Of a stretch of 64,000 bases of DNA, positions 17,289 to 26,617 are shown piece by piece (positions within the stretch are counted from its first letter, which is position 1; every line of letters begins with the position of its first letter). Origin of the DNA: Porphyrobacter sp. IPPAS B-1204 (lineage in GTDB: Bacteria; Pseudomonadota; Alphaproteobacteria; Sphingomonadales; Sphingomonadaceae); NCBI GenBank assembly GCA_003724185.1, contig RHGM01000001.1:1131001-1195000 (forward strand), read 5' to 3'. A program made the position numbers and the translations under genes. The notes under the pieces are model-generated. The model had not been told where the DNA came from and did not search any database. It saw nothing but the letters and a program-made list of their open reading frames with translations.

Positions 17289-19541
17289 TCAGAAACGGTA
17301 GCTGGCCGAAACACTCAGATTGCGGCCGGGACGGGTGAAGGCGTCGAATATCCCTGCGTCATTGACGCTGAGCCCGCGCACATCGGACCACAGGGCGTAG
17401 GTCTCGTTCGTCAGGTTGAAGAGGCCCGCACGCAGCTTCAACGCGTCGGTCACAGCGTAGAAGGCAGTGAGATCAAGAATGGTCGAGGCTGGCGGGCGCA
17501 CGAACAGATCGGCTCCGGACTGGGCGTCGCGTTCCAGCTCGCCCTTTTCCTTGCGGGCGTTGTGGGTCAGGATCAGCTCGCCGCCTAACCGGCCCGACGG
17601 CGCACGGTAGCCCAGCCCTGCGACCAGATTGAACGGGTCGATGGTGTCGAGCGGTGTGCGAACCCCTGCCGGATCAATGGTGTCACCATTGGCATAGGCC
17701 ATCGCAAAGCGCGCGTTGAAGCCGCTGGAAAGCTTCATCTCGGCCCGCGCCTCGACACCTTCGATGCGGGCGCTGTCGAAATTGACGAACTGGAAGATCG
17801 CCGGGTTCTGAGGGGTAAAGCCGCCGCTCACCACCTGCTGGTTGATGAAGTTGTCGTAATCGCCCCGGAAGCCGGTGACTTGCAGCGAGAAAATGTCGCC
17901 GACATAGCGCGCACCGACCTCGAAGCTTTCGCTGGTTTCGGGCCGCAGATCGGGGTTGGGGATGGAGGTGTAACCGCCCGCGATGAATTCGAAGAAATTG
18001 TTCACCTGAGATGGCGTCGGGGCGAGGAAACCCTGCGCGTAATTGCCAAAGATGATGACATCGGGCGCAAGCTTCACTGTGGCGCCGAACTTGGGGCTTA
18101 ACCGGTTGCCGCTTTGCCCGCTGGAATTGAAGGTCGGCAGCAGCGGATCATCGGTCGGGTTGAGATCGTAGAAATCGAAGCGCAGCGCCGGAAACAGGGT
18201 CAGCGCGCCGTCCAGCAAGGTGATCTCGTCAGCGATGAACACCCCGCCCAGCGTGAAATCGGTCACGGGGAAGGCGCGGGTCGGGAAAGTCTCGCCGCGT
18301 CCGGGGACAGTGCCGCTGCGCAGGCCTTCCTGCCGCGTCCAGCTGACATCGCCGCCCACGGCGATGCGGTGAGTCATGCCGCCAAGGTCGAAACTGCTGC
18401 GCACCTCGGCCACCGCGCCATAAACGCGGTTTTCGAAGGTGTTCAGCCGCTCGCGATCCGGCGCGGGTGTGGCGGTCAGCGTGGTGCGCTCTTCAAAGGC
18501 GAACTGGCGGTCTTCGGCGTCCTGCCAGAAGGCGGACAGGAAGGCGTATTCGATGACGTCATCGGGGCTGCCATCATAGGTCCAGTCGGCCGAGGCGCGC
18601 ACGCGGCTGTTGGTGTCGCGGGCGTTCAGTGCATCGACATTCCAGACGGGGCGCGGGCCAAAGGTGAAGGCTGGCCCCAGGCCGGTCAGCACCTCGGTTT
18701 CGACGGCGCTATCGAGGTATTCTCCGGTCAGGCGCAGGCGGTGCGGGCCGTTGTCCCACACCAGCTTGGCCAGCACCGCATCGCTGCGCCCGTCCTGCGG
18801 GTTGGGTGCGGTGCGCAGCGGGCCGGTGCCTTCGACAGTGCCGCGGTTTGCCAGCTCGTTGAAGTCGCGGCGGGTGTAGGCCACCATCGCCGACCAGTTG
18901 CCGGTCTGCCCGGCGAGCGTCGCGGTCTGGGCGAATTCATTGTCGTCGCTCGAATATTGCGTGGTGACGAAACCGCCGACATCTGCGCCCGCGATGATGT
19001 CGACCGGGTCGGAGGTGACGAAGCTGATCGCGCCGGCCAGACCGTCAGACCCGTAAAGCGCGGAGGCCGGGCCGCGAAGGATCTCGACCTGTTTGACCAA
19101 GCTGACATCGGCAAACCCGCCGCGCCCCGCATCCTGCGGGCCGAAGCTGAAACCTTGCGGAGAACGGATGCCATCGACCTGGATCAGCACCCGGTTGCCG
19201 CCGATCCCGCGCACGGCGAAATCCTCGTTGCGGGCGCGCCCGGTGGCACCGATCGCCGCGCCGAAACGGGCAGGCGCGCGGCGGACCGAAACACCGGGTT
19301 CAAAGCGCACAAGATCCTTGATGTCGGTGGCGAGCTGGTCGGCGATCTCCTGGTCGGTGATGATCGTGACGGTCGCCGGGGCCTCCTCCTGCAACACCGG
19401 GGCGCGGGTGGCGGTTACGGTGATGCGGCCGGTCTGCTGCTGGCTTTCGCCATCCGCCTCCTCGGCGGTGGCGGCAGCAGCAGGGGCTGCGAGGATTGCG
19501 AGGGGGGCGGCGGAGAGGGCAAGTTTGTTGATCAAGTACAC
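17289..19541 (-). CDS. TonB-dependent outer-membrane receptor, haem/haemoglobin type
   Basis: Outer-membrane beta-barrel of 750 residues that imports its ligand with TonB energy. Signal peptide (1-25), TonB box RITVTATRAP near residue 40, plug domain with VRGIGGNRVLIQVDG and the ILRGPASALYGSDGLAG motif, then a barrel ending in SASYRF with the C-terminal Phe needed for BAM assembly. The plug motifs are those of the TonB-haemin / haemoglobin-transferrin receptor group; the exact ligand is inferred. GTG 19541 with AGGAAG upstream is the likely start; TTG 19559 is an alternative. Fur-like boxes lie at 19591-19642. It heads a three-gene operon with DUF6607 and a PKHD dioxygenase. Confidence 0.88.
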   Translation of the reverse strand: MYLINKLALSAAPLAILAAPAAAATAEEADGESQQQTGRITVTATRAPVLQEEAPATVTIITDQEIADQLATDIKDLVRFEPGVSVRRAPARFGAAIGATGRARNEDFAVRGIGGNRVLIQVDGIRSPQGFSFGPQDAGRGGFADVSLVKQVEILRGPASALYGSDGLAGAISFVTSDPVDIIAGADVGGFVTTQYSSDDNEFAQTATLAGQTGNWSAMVAYTRRDFNELANRGTVEGTGPLRTAPNPQDGRSDAVLAKLVWDNGPHRLRLTGEYLDSAVETEVLTGLGPAFTFGPRPVWNVDALNARDTNSRVRASADWTYDGSPDDVIEYAFLSAFWQDAEDRQFAFEERTTLTATPAPDRERLNTFENRVYGAVAEVRSSFDLGGMTHRIAVGGDVSWTRQEGLRSGTVPGRGETFPTRAFPVTDFTLGGVFIADEITLLDGALTLFPALRFDFYDLNPTDDPLLPTFNSSGQSGNRLSPKFGATVKLAPDVIIFGNYAQGFLAPTPSQVNNFFEFIAGGYTSIPNPDLRPETSESFEVGARYVGDIFSLQVTGFRGDYDNFINQQVVSGGFTPQNPAIFQFVNFDSARIEGVEARAEMKLSSGFNARFAMAYANGDTIDPAGVRTPLDTIDPFNLVAGLGYRAPSGRLGGELILTHNARKEKGELERDAQSGADLFVRPPASTILDLTAFYAVTDALKLRAGLFNLTNETYALWSDVRGLSVNDAGIFDAFTRPGRNLSVSASYRF

Positions 19542-19590
19542 GCGGGGCGCTTCCTGCAAGGGGTAGGAGAGAACGCCGCACTTCTGACCT

Positions 19591-19642
19591 TATTGCGAAT
19601 GAGAGTCAATAAGGTTGCGAATAAGAATCGTTCGCATATATT
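19591..19642. promoter_or_regulatory. Tandem Fur-like boxes upstream of the haem-type receptor
   Basis: The region contains TTGCGAATGAGAGTCAA at about 19592-19608 and, further upstream of the gene, a site from 19615 with TTGCGAA followed by TAAGAATCGTTCGCATATATT (19622-19642). The latter is 19 of 21 identical to the box upstream of bfd. Arms TGCGAA and TTCGCA enclose nine bases. The local AT-richness fits a promoter. Confidence 0.55.
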
Positions 19643-19729
19643 TCATGCAGAGATGCCGAGGCTCCGTGCGCCGCTGTGCAGCACCCGCACCAGTCAGGAA
19701 TCGCAGAAAGATTGATCGCCGCGGGCGAC

Positions 19730-20383
19730 TCAGCGCCGCAGCACACCCTCGGCCAGCAGGCGGTTGACGCCCGCAGCGACCTCGTCGGGCCCCATGTCTG
19801 CCCCGCCCCACACGATGTAGCGCAGGCCCACGAACACGTTCATGCCCATAATCGCCCAGGCTTCAAGTTCGCCCAACCCGTCACGAAATTCGCCCTTGTC
19901 CGCCCCCGCCCGGAGACGGTCAGCGATGCGCGCGGCGATGGTTTCATAGTGCTCGCGGTAGCTCGCCGGATCGACGAACTCCGCTTCGTCGATGATGCGG
20001 TAGATTTCCTTGTGCTCGGCAGCAAAGCGCAGGAACGCCGCCAGCGCCGCGCGCTCGATTTCCAGCGGCCCCATGCCATCCGACAAGGCCGACCGCGCGC
20101 TGGTGCGCACCTTTTCGCTCATGTCGCCGACCAGTGCGCGAAACAGGGCGTCCTTGCTGTCGAAATAGGTGTAGAAACTGCCCAGCGCGATCCCGGCGCG
20201 CCGGGTGATCGAGCTGACCGAAGCTTCGTGAAAGCCCTTCTCGCCAAATTCCTCGGCGGCCGCGTCCAGCAGCTTGCGCAAGGTGCGCCGCCCGCGATCC
20301 GTGCGCGGCACCTTGGTGTCGCTCACTCCCGCCTGTGCGACCCCCGATACGACTTTGGTCGCGGCTCCCTGAGTGTTGCTCAT
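19730..20383 (-). CDS. TetR family transcriptional regulator
   Basis: 217-residue repressor-type protein. After a polar N-terminal extension of about 30 residues comes the TetR helix-turn-helix (about 33-80: TLRKLLDAAAEEFGEKGFHEASVSSI then RAGIALGSFYTYFDSKDALF). The C-terminal helical domain would bind an unknown ligand. ATG 20383 is preceded by GGAGG. It is divergent from a TonB receptor gene and a 24-base near-perfect palindrome lies between them, so it probably controls that receptor and itself. Confidence 0.92.
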   Translation of the reverse strand: MSNTQGAATKVVSGVAQAGVSDTKVPRTDRGRRTLRKLLDAAAEEFGEKGFHEASVSSITRRAGIALGSFYTYFDSKDALFRALVGDMSEKVRTSARSALSDGMGPLEIERAALAAFLRFAAEHKEIYRIIDEAEFVDPASYREHYETIAARIADRLRAGADKGEFRDGLGELEAWAIMGMNVFVGLRYIVWGGADMGPDEVAAGVNRLLAEGVLRR

Positions 20384-20436
20384 CAGCTACTCCCTCCACG
20401 CTTTCGGTAGGACGCGCAAGAGTCCTGCACAAGTCT

Positions 20437-20460
20437 AAACTTGAAAGGTGGTTCAACTTT
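20437..20460. promoter_or_regulatory. Candidate TetR operator
   Basis: AAACTTGAA (20437-20445), six-base spacer AGGTGG, TTCAACTTT (20452-20460): eight of nine arm positions are complementary. It lies between the divergent tetR start (20383) and the TonB receptor start (20506), as expected for an autoregulated TetR operator. Confidence 0.5.
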
Positions 20461-20505
20461 CAATATTACCCAACGTCACAAGAGGGCCAGGAGAGGAAAC
20501 ACCCC

Positions 20506-22839
20506 ATGACCAAGACGCTTTACATCCGCGCAGGCTTGCTCGCCGGAACCGCAGGACTTGCCGCCTTTGCCGCGCCGCTCGCCGCGCAGGACAGCGCCGC
20601 CGATGTCGCCGCCGAGGCGGCGGCAGCCGCTGCAGCAGAGGAAGAAGGCACGATCTACGTCACCGCCCGCCGCCGCGAAGAACGCCTGATTGATGTGCCC
20701 TTGTCCGTCACCTCGCTTTCGGGTGATGATCTGATCAAGCAGGGCGTGCAGGACCTGGTCGCGGTCGCCCAGCAGGTGCCCAACGTGACGCTGGAAGTCA
20801 GCCGCGGCACCAACACCACTCTCAGCGCCTTCATCCGCGGGGTCGGCCAGCAGGATCCGGTCGCCGGTTTTGAAGCGGGCGTTGGTCTGTATATCGACGA
20901 TGTCTACCTCAACCGCCCGCAGGCCGCCGTGCTCGACATCTACGAGGTGGAGCGGATCGAAGTGCTGCGCGGGCCGCAGGGCACGCTGTACGGCCGCAAC
21001 ACCATCGGCGGCGCGATCAAGTATGTGACCGCCAGCCTGCCCGATGAAACCGCGGTCAAGATCCGCGGCACTTATGGCTCCTACGATCAGGCCGATCTGA
21101 TCGTCAGCGCCTCCACCCCGATCAGCGACAATCTCAAGATCGGTGCCAGCGGCGCGCGCCTGTCACGCGGTGGGTTTGGCCAGAACCTCACGCTGGGCAC
21201 GGAAAACTACAACAAGGATGTATGGGCCGCACGCGGCACGATCGAATTCGACAACGGGCCGGTGATGGTCCGCCTGTCGGGCGATTACATCAAGGACACC
21301 TCAGAAGCGCGTCAGGGCCACCGCTTCATTCCCAGTCTCGTGACGAACCAGCCGGTGCTGGACAATGTGTTCGACACCCGCGCAGGCCTCAACATCGTTG
21401 ATCAGGAAGTCGAAGCCTATGGCGGCGCGCTGAATGTCGCGATCGAGCTCAGCGACACGCTGACCTTCAAATCGATCACCGGCTACCGCGAGGACAAGTC
21501 GACCACCCCGATCGACTTTGACAGCCTTGCCGCTGTCGATCTGGACGTGCCGGCGATCTACAACAACGACCAGCTCAGCCAGGAGCTGCAACTGCTGTAC
21601 GAAGGCGACAAGCTGTCCGGTGTGCTCGGCTTTTACTACCTCGACGCCAACGCCTTCACCGCCTTCGATGTGGCGCTGTTCACCACCTTGAACGGCTTCA
21701 CCGCACAGACGCTGGGCGATGTGAACACCAAGACCTGGTCGGTCTTCGGCGATTTCACCTATGATCTCAGCGACACGATCAGCGTGTCGGTCGGCGGGCG
21801 TTACACCAACGACAAGCGGAACAGCACGGTGCTCCGTCGCAGCTTCCTTGGCGGCTTCTCCGATCTGTTTGGCGGCAACGGCGCGGTCCTAGCCACCACC
21901 AGCAATTTCAACGGCAGCGCCACCTTCAAGGACTTCAACCCGCGCGCTTCGATCAGCTGGCAGCCCAACCGCGATCACAACCTCTATTTCACCTATTCGC
22001 AGGGCTTCAAGGGCGGCGGGTTTGACCCGCGCGGCCAGACCACGGCCTGCCGCAACGCCACCGGCGGCACCTGCACCGCGGACGAGGTGTTCGATTTCAT
22101 GAGCTTCGACCCTGAAACGGTCGACAGCTTCGAACTCGGGTGGAAGGCCTCGCTGCTCGACAACCGGCTGAACATCAGCATCGCGGCGTTCCTTGGCCAG
22201 TACACCGATGTCCAGATCCCCGGATCGGTCGGCTTCGACAGCAACGGCGATGGGACCAACGACACCTTTATCGGTATCACCTCAAACGCCGCCGATGCGG
22301 ATGTGAACGGGATCGAGTTCGAAGGCACCGCGCTGGTCGGCACCGATTTTGCGGGCGAAGGCAGCCGCTTCAGCGTCAACTGGTCGCTGGGTGTGCTCGA
22401 TGCCAAGTTCAACACCTTCATCGACAATTTCGGCCGCGATGTGGCGGACCAGCGGGTGTTCCAGAACACGCCCGACATCACCGCGCACATGGGCTTCAAC
22501 ATGGGTCTGCCGGTGGGCGGCGGGATGATGGATTTCATCGGCCTCGCCTCGCTGCGGTCCGATGCGAGCCAGTTTGAAGTGCCCAACCCGTTCCTTGATC
22601 AGGATGGCTTCGTGCTGGTGGATGCGAGCATCGTCTACACCGCCGACAGCGGGCTTTATTCCATCGGCGTCCACGGCAAGAACCTGTTCGACAAGGAATA
22701 CATCGTCGCCGGCTACAACTTCGTGGCGGGCGGGGTCGGCGGTGCGCCCTTCATTCCGACCTTGGGGCGTGAAGGCACGCTGACCGGCTTCTTCGGCGAT
22801 CCGCGCCGGGTGTTCGTGACCGCGCAGCTCAATTTCTGA
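20506..22839 (+). CDS. TonB-dependent outer-membrane receptor (CirA-like, unknown ligand)
   Basis: 777 residues. Signal peptide (1-27, ending AAPLAAQD), Ala-rich stretch, a TonB-box-like IYVTARRREE, plug domain with IRGVGQQDP, VGLYIDDVYLNRP and LRGPQGTLYGRNTIGGAI, and a barrel ending in AQLNF with the terminal aromatic residue. This is the large family expanded in Sphingomonadales whose ligands range from plant-derived compounds to siderophores and oligosaccharides; none can be named here. The start is ATG 20506 with GGAGAGG upstream; the longer frame from 20335 runs through the operator. Probable TetR control from the divergent gene rather than Fur control sets it apart from the other two receptors. 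Confidence 0.9.
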   Translation: MTKTLYIRAGLLAGTAGLAAFAAPLAAQDSAADVAAEAAAAAAAEEEGTIYVTARRREERLIDVPLSVTSLSGDDLIKQGVQDLVAVAQQVPNVTLEVSRGTNTTLSAFIRGVGQQDPVAGFEAGVGLYIDDVYLNRPQAAVLDIYEVERIEVLRGPQGTLYGRNTIGGAIKYVTASLPDETAVKIRGTYGSYDQADLIVSASTPISDNLKIGASGARLSRGGFGQNLTLGTENYNKDVWAARGTIEFDNGPVMVRLSGDYIKDTSEARQGHRFIPSLVTNQPVLDNVFDTRAGLNIVDQEVEAYGGALNVAIELSDTLTFKSITGYREDKSTTPIDFDSLAAVDLDVPAIYNNDQLSQELQLLYEGDKLSGVLGFYYLDANAFTAFDVALFTTLNGFTAQTLGDVNTKTWSVFGDFTYDLSDTISVSVGGRYTNDKRNSTVLRRSFLGGFSDLFGGNGAVLATTSNFNGSATFKDFNPRASISWQPNRDHNLYFTYSQGFKGGGFDPRGQTTACRNATGGTCTADEVFDFMSFDPETVDSFELGWKASLLDNRLNISIAAFLGQYTDVQIPGSVGFDSNGDGTNDTFIGITSNAADADVNGIEFEGTALVGTDFAGEGSRFSVNWSLGVLDAKFNTFIDNFGRDVADQRVFQNTPDITAHMGFNMGLPVGGGMMDFIGLASLRSDASQFEVPNPFLDQDGFVLVDASIVYTADSGLYSIGVHGKNLFDKEYIVAGYNFVAGGVGGAPFIPTLGREGTLTGFFGDPRRVFVTAQLNF

Positions 22840-22853
22840 CGCGGTTCTCCCCG

Positions 22854-22891
22854 AAGGGGCGGCGGCCTCTGCATTGCCACCGCCGCCCCTT
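22854..22891. terminator. Bidirectional terminator between receptor and small membrane protein
   Basis: AAGGGGCGGCGG (22854-22865) pairs with CCGCCGCCCCTT (22880-22891), a 12-base perfect stem with a 14-base loop, followed by TCTCC. It lies between convergent stops at 22839 and 22906. Confidence 0.6.
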
Positions 22892-22905
22892 TCTCCATTA
22901 ATGCC

Positions 22906-23145
22906 TTACTGCTGGACGGGAGCAGGCGGCGGGGTGGGCTTGGTGGCCTGCTCCGCCGCATTCTTGTCCATGTAGCGCTTGGCGACATAGCCGCCCACGC
23001 CCAGCGCCACCATCGCGGGCAGGCTGACGCGCGAGATGACAAAGGGCACAGCGGTCGCAAGCATCGCCCCGGTCGCGCCGCCGAGTGCGGGATGGCCCTT
23101 GGCCACGCGGGCGCCGATGGCGGCGCCAATCATTCTACGGATCAT
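22906..23145 (-). CDS. Small membrane protein of unknown function
   Basis: 79 residues with Gly/Ala-rich hydrophobic segments (about 19-40 and 42-55), a basic N-terminus ([17 protein letters not shown]) and a Pro-rich tail. ATG 23145 has a near-consensus ribosome binding site AGGAGGAAC, which supports a real gene despite its size. It is divergent from serS. No family recognised. Confidence 0.7.
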   Translation of the reverse strand: MIRRMIGAAIGARVAKGHPALGGATGAMLATAVPFVISRVSLPAMVALGVGGYVAKRYMDKNAAEQATKPTPPPAPVQQ

Positions 23146-23243
23146 GTTGTGTTCCTCCTGTCATAACAAACCCCGCCGCAGGCAGGGAAGTTCCATCCGA
23201 TTGCGGCTTTTCTTGGGCCACTGGAGCGGGCATAGCGCGGCCC

Positions 23244-24527
23244 ATGCACGACATTCGCCTGATCCGAGAGAACCCCGAAGCTTTTGACGCAGGCCTCGCC
23301 CGGCGCGGGTTGGCCCCGCTGGCGGGGACGCTGATCGCAATCGACGAGGAACGCCGCGCCGCGACCACCGCGGTGCAGGTCGCGCAAAGCCGCCGCAACG
23401 AAGCGTCAAAGCTGATCGGCGCAGCGATGGCCAAGGGCGACAAGGACGGGGCCGAGGCGATCAAGGCCGAAGTTGCCGCGCTGAAGGAAGAAATGCCGAC
23501 GCTCGAAGCCCGCGCCGATCTGCTGGCGACGCGGCTGAAAGAGGCGCTGGAAATCATCCCCAACCTGCCCGGCGCTGATGTGCCCGATGGCGGCGGCGAG
23601 GAAGACAATGTCGAGGTATCGCGCTGGGGAACGCAGCGGGAATTCGACTTCACCCCCCGCGAACATGCCGACATCGCGCCCGCGCTGGGCATGGATTTCG
23701 AGACCGGCGCACGGCTGTCCGGTGCCCGCTTCACCTTCCTGCGTGGGCACATGGCGCGGCTGCACAGGGCGCTCGGCCAGTTCATGCTGGATGTGCAGAC
23801 CGGCGAGCATGGCTACGCGGAATGCAACCCGCCGGTGCTGGTGGGCGATGATGCCATGTATGGCACCGACAAGCTGCCGAAGTTTGCCGAGGACAGCTTC
23901 AACACCACCAACGGCCGCTGGCTCATCCCCACCAGCGAAGTCAGTCTTACCGCCAGCGTCATGGGCGAATTGCTCGACGAAGCCGCGCTCCCCATGCGCC
24001 TCACCGCGCTCACCCTGTGCTTCCGTTCCGAAGCAGGCGCTGCCGGGCGGGATACGCGGGGATTCATCCGCCAGCACCAGTTCGAAAAGTGCGAGCTGGT
24101 CAGCATCGTGCGGCCCGAAGACTCCGAGGCAGAACACCAGCGCATGGTCCGCGCCGCCGAAACCATCCTCGAACGCCTCGCCCTGCCCTATCGCAAGCTG
24201 CTGCTGTGCACCGGCGACATGGGGTTCGGTGCGCGCAAAACCTATGATCTGGAGGTCTGGCTCCCCGGGCAGGGCGCTTACCGCGAGATCAGCTCGTGTT
24301 CGAACACCGGCGATTTTCAGGCCCGCCGCATGAACACACGCTACCGTGTGGCGGGCGAGCAGAAGACGACGCAGTTCGTCCACACCCTCAACGGCTCCGG
24401 CCTCGCGGTCGGGCGGACGCTGGTCGCCGTGATCGAGAATTACCAGAACAAGGATGGCAGCGTCACCGTGCCTGATGCTTTGCTGCCCTACATGGGCGGC
24501 GTGACCCGATTGGAACCCGCCCAGTAA
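23244..24527 (+). CDS. serS: Serine--tRNA ligase
   Basis: Class II aminoacyl-tRNA synthetase that charges tRNA-Ser (and tRNA-Sec where present) in the cytoplasm. 427 residues, normal length. An N-terminal coiled-coil arm (about 30-100) that reaches the long variable arm of tRNA-Ser is followed by the catalytic core with motif 2 ([15 protein letters not shown] and QFEKCEL) and motif 3 ([18 protein letters not shown]). The ATG at 23244 ([14 protein letters not shown]) matches family N-termini. Its TAA shares a base with the surE start, so the two are translationally coupled. Confidence 0.97.
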   Translation: MHDIRLIRENPEAFDAGLARRGLAPLAGTLIAIDEERRAATTAVQVAQSRRNEASKLIGAAMAKGDKDGAEAIKAEVAALKEEMPTLEARADLLATRLKEALEIIPNLPGADVPDGGGEEDNVEVSRWGTQREFDFTPREHADIAPALGMDFETGARLSGARFTFLRGHMARLHRALGQFMLDVQTGEHGYAECNPPVLVGDDAMYGTDKLPKFAEDSFNTTNGRWLIPTSEVSLTASVMGELLDEAALPMRLTALTLCFRSEAGAAGRDTRGFIRQHQFEKCELVSIVRPEDSEAEHQRMVRAAETILERLALPYRKLLLCTGDMGFGARKTYDLEVWLPGQGAYREISSCSNTGDFQARRMNTRYRVAGEQKTTQFVHTLNGSGLAVGRTLVAVIENYQNKDGSVTVPDALLPYMGGVTRLEPAQ

Positions 24528-25291
24528 TGCGCATCCTCCTCACCAATGACGATGGCATCCACGCCCCCGGCCTCAAGGTGCTGGAGCAGATCGCCCGCCA
24601 GTTTTCCGACGATATCTGGATCTGCGCCCCGTCAGAGGAGCAATCGGGCGCGGGCCATTCGCTTACCCTGACGCGGCCCGTGCGGCTGCAAACGCTGGGC
24701 GAGCGGCGCTTTGCCGTCACCGGAACGCCGACAGACAGCGTGATGATGGCGCTGCGCACGGTCATGCCCGCGCCCCCCGACATCATCCTGTCCGGCGTCA
24801 ACCGCGGGGCCAATCTGGGCGATGACATCACCTATTCGGGCACCGTCTCTGCCGCGATCGAAGGCGCGCTGGCCGGCATCCGCGCCATCGCCTTCAGCCA
24901 GGTCTATGCCCGCGAAGGCATGGGCGATGACGTCCCCTTCGGCGCGGCGCTGGAATGGGGGCCGAAGGTGCTGGCGAAACTGATCGACGCGCCGATGGCT
25001 GATCGCACGCTGATCAACGTCAACTTCCCAGCCCGCGCGACCGAGGACGTGAAGGGCATCCGCGTCGTCCGGCAGGGCTTCCACGATTACTCGCGTGGCA
25101 CCATCGTCGAAGGACGTGATCCGCGCGGCTACCGCTATTTCTGGTTCGGCCTCGACCCGATAGAGCACACGCTTGACCACGGCACCGATCTGGAAGCGAT
25201 CGACGATGGCTATGTCGCGGTGACGCCCCTGCAGCTTGATCTCACGCACTATTCGACCATCGGCATCCTTGCGGAGCGGTTCGGCGACTGA
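24527..25291 (+). CDS. surE: 5'/3'-nucleotidase SurE
   Basis: Metal-dependent phosphatase acting on nucleoside monophosphates and implicated in stationary-phase survival. 254 residues with the N-terminal LLTNDDGIHAPG motif (metal-binding Asp pair at 8 and 9), the SGAGHSLTL loop and SGVNRGANLGDDITYSGTV, all diagnostic. It begins on the last base of the serS stop and ends one base into the next start, so serS-surE-channel form a tight operon. SurE is often placed near pcm and serS in proteobacteria; pcm is not seen here. Confidence 0.96.
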   Translation: MRILLTNDDGIHAPGLKVLEQIARQFSDDIWICAPSEEQSGAGHSLTLTRPVRLQTLGERRFAVTGTPTDSVMMALRTVMPAPPDIILSGVNRGANLGDDITYSGTVSAAIEGALAGIRAIAFSQVYAREGMGDDVPFGAALEWGPKVLAKLIDAPMADRTLINVNFPARATEDVKGIRVVRQGFHDYSRGTIVEGRDPRGYRYFWFGLDPIEHTLDHGTDLEAIDDGYVAVTPLQLDLTHYSTIGILAERFGD

Positions 25292-26361
25292 TGGCGCAGC
25301 AGTCCGGCCGCATCCCGTTCAAGCGCAAGGGGCAACGCCCCGACCAGTTCCGTCCGCTCAGGCGGCAGGTGAAGATTCCGGTATGGGGTGATATCGGCAT
25401 CCGGCTGGGCGTGGCGTTTGCCCTGCTTGGTCTCGTTATCATGATCCACTGGCTGGACCGTGACGGGCTGGTGGACAATGTCGACAAGCACATCAGCTTC
25501 CTTGACGTCGTCTATTTCACGATGATCTCGATCACCACCACCGGCTTCGGCGATATCGCCCCGGTCAGCGACCGCGCGCGCCTGATCGAGGCGATCATCG
25601 TCACCCCGGTGCGGATCGCGGTCCTGTTTATCTTCGTGGGCGCAGCCTATGATTTCGTTATCAAACGCAGCTGGGAGAAATGGCGTATGGCCCGCATTCA
25701 GGAACAGCTGACAGATCACGTGGTGGTGCTGGGCTTCGGTGTCTCCGGCTCGCAAAGCGTGGGCGAATTGATCGAGCGCGGGGTCGATCCGCGCTGCATC
25801 GTGGTGATCGATCCGTCAGAGGACCGCTTGGCCGAGGCCGAAAAGCTCGGCGTGAACGTCATGGCCGCCGATGCCACACGCGATGAAACGCTGAAATCGG
25901 TGCGGATTGACCGGGCGCAAAGCGTACTGGTCAGCGCTGGGCGGGACGATACCTCGATCCTGATCGTGCTGACCGTGCGCCACCTCGCGCCCGATGTGCC
26001 GATCAGCGTTGTGGTGCGCGCCGACGATAATGAGACGCTTGCAAGGCAGGCGGGGGCGAACAACGTCATCAACCCGGTGCGCTTTACCGGGCTGCTGCTG
26101 GCGGGCAGCGTCAAGGGCGCGCATATCGCCGATTACCTCGCCGATCTCGCCAGTGTCGGCGGGCGGGTGCAACTGGTCGAGCGGGAGGTGACGGCGGCGG
26201 AATGCGGCAAGTCGATCACCGATCTCACCAGCGGCGGTCAGGGCCTGCGCGTCTATCGCAATGGCCGCGCCATCGGTTTCTGGGAGGACGAATGCCAGAA
26301 GCTCCAGCCCGGCGACGTGGTGGTGGAAATCGTGCCGACCGCGGGGAGCGAGGCTGAATAA
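25291..26361 (+). CDS. Two-TM potassium channel with RCK (TrkA-N/TrkA-C) domains
   Basis: 356 residues. A basic N-terminus leads to TM1 (about 38-54), a pore loop with the TTTGFGDI selectivity filter (close to 85), TM2 (105-125), a cytosolic TrkA-N Rossmann domain (about 145-260, HVVVLGFGVSGSQS) and a TrkA-C-like end. This is the architecture of MthK/Kch-type ligand-gated potassium channels. GFGD instead of GYGD in the filter is a common bacterial variant. Its ATG overlaps the surE stop (TGATGG), implying coupling to serS-surE. Confidence 0.92.
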   Translation: MAQQSGRIPFKRKGQRPDQFRPLRRQVKIPVWGDIGIRLGVAFALLGLVIMIHWLDRDGLVDNVDKHISFLDVVYFTMISITTTGFGDIAPVSDRARLIEAIIVTPVRIAVLFIFVGAAYDFVIKRSWEKWRMARIQEQLTDHVVVLGFGVSGSQSVGELIERGVDPRCIVVIDPSEDRLAEAEKLGVNVMAADATRDETLKSVRIDRAQSVLVSAGRDDTSILIVLTVRHLAPDVPISVVVRADDNETLARQAGANNVINPVRFTGLLLAGSVKGAHIADYLADLASVGGRVQLVEREVTAAECGKSITDLTSGGQGLRVYRNGRAIGFWEDECQKLQPGDVVVEIVPTAGSEAE

Positions 26362-26570
26362 ATCCCCGTAATGCGGCTTTGCCCATGTCAGGGCGGATAG
26401 CCGTTGGGGCGGCGCCCCCGAAACCGCCACGGTGCCTCGGCTACGGTCTATTCTTGCTGGCGTGACGCGATCTCAGGGGGTGCCTGCCATGCTCGGCCGC
26501 ATCCGCTTTGGCGGGCTGGCTGGCCCGCATGGCGCTTTGGATCCAAGCTTCGTTTCCTGTGTTGAAGGTC

Positions 26571-26595
26571 TGTCTTGATGCTGTTTATAAAGACA
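26571..26595 (+). promoter_or_regulatory. Inverted repeat upstream of an orphan gene
   Basis: TGTCTT (26571-26576) and AAGACA (26590-26595) with a 13-base AT-rich spacer, 22 bases before the start at 26618. The local AT-richness (TTTATAAAGACAAATT) contrasts with the surroundings and fits a promoter/operator. Confidence 0.3.
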
Positions 26596-26617
26596 AATTC
26601 GCAGGAGACCGGGCAAA

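Noticed and set aside
18114..19715. A 533-codon rightward frame opposite the haem-type receptor
   Set aside because: The opposite strand encodes a complete TonB receptor with signal peptide, plug motifs and terminal Phe; this frame has none of these.
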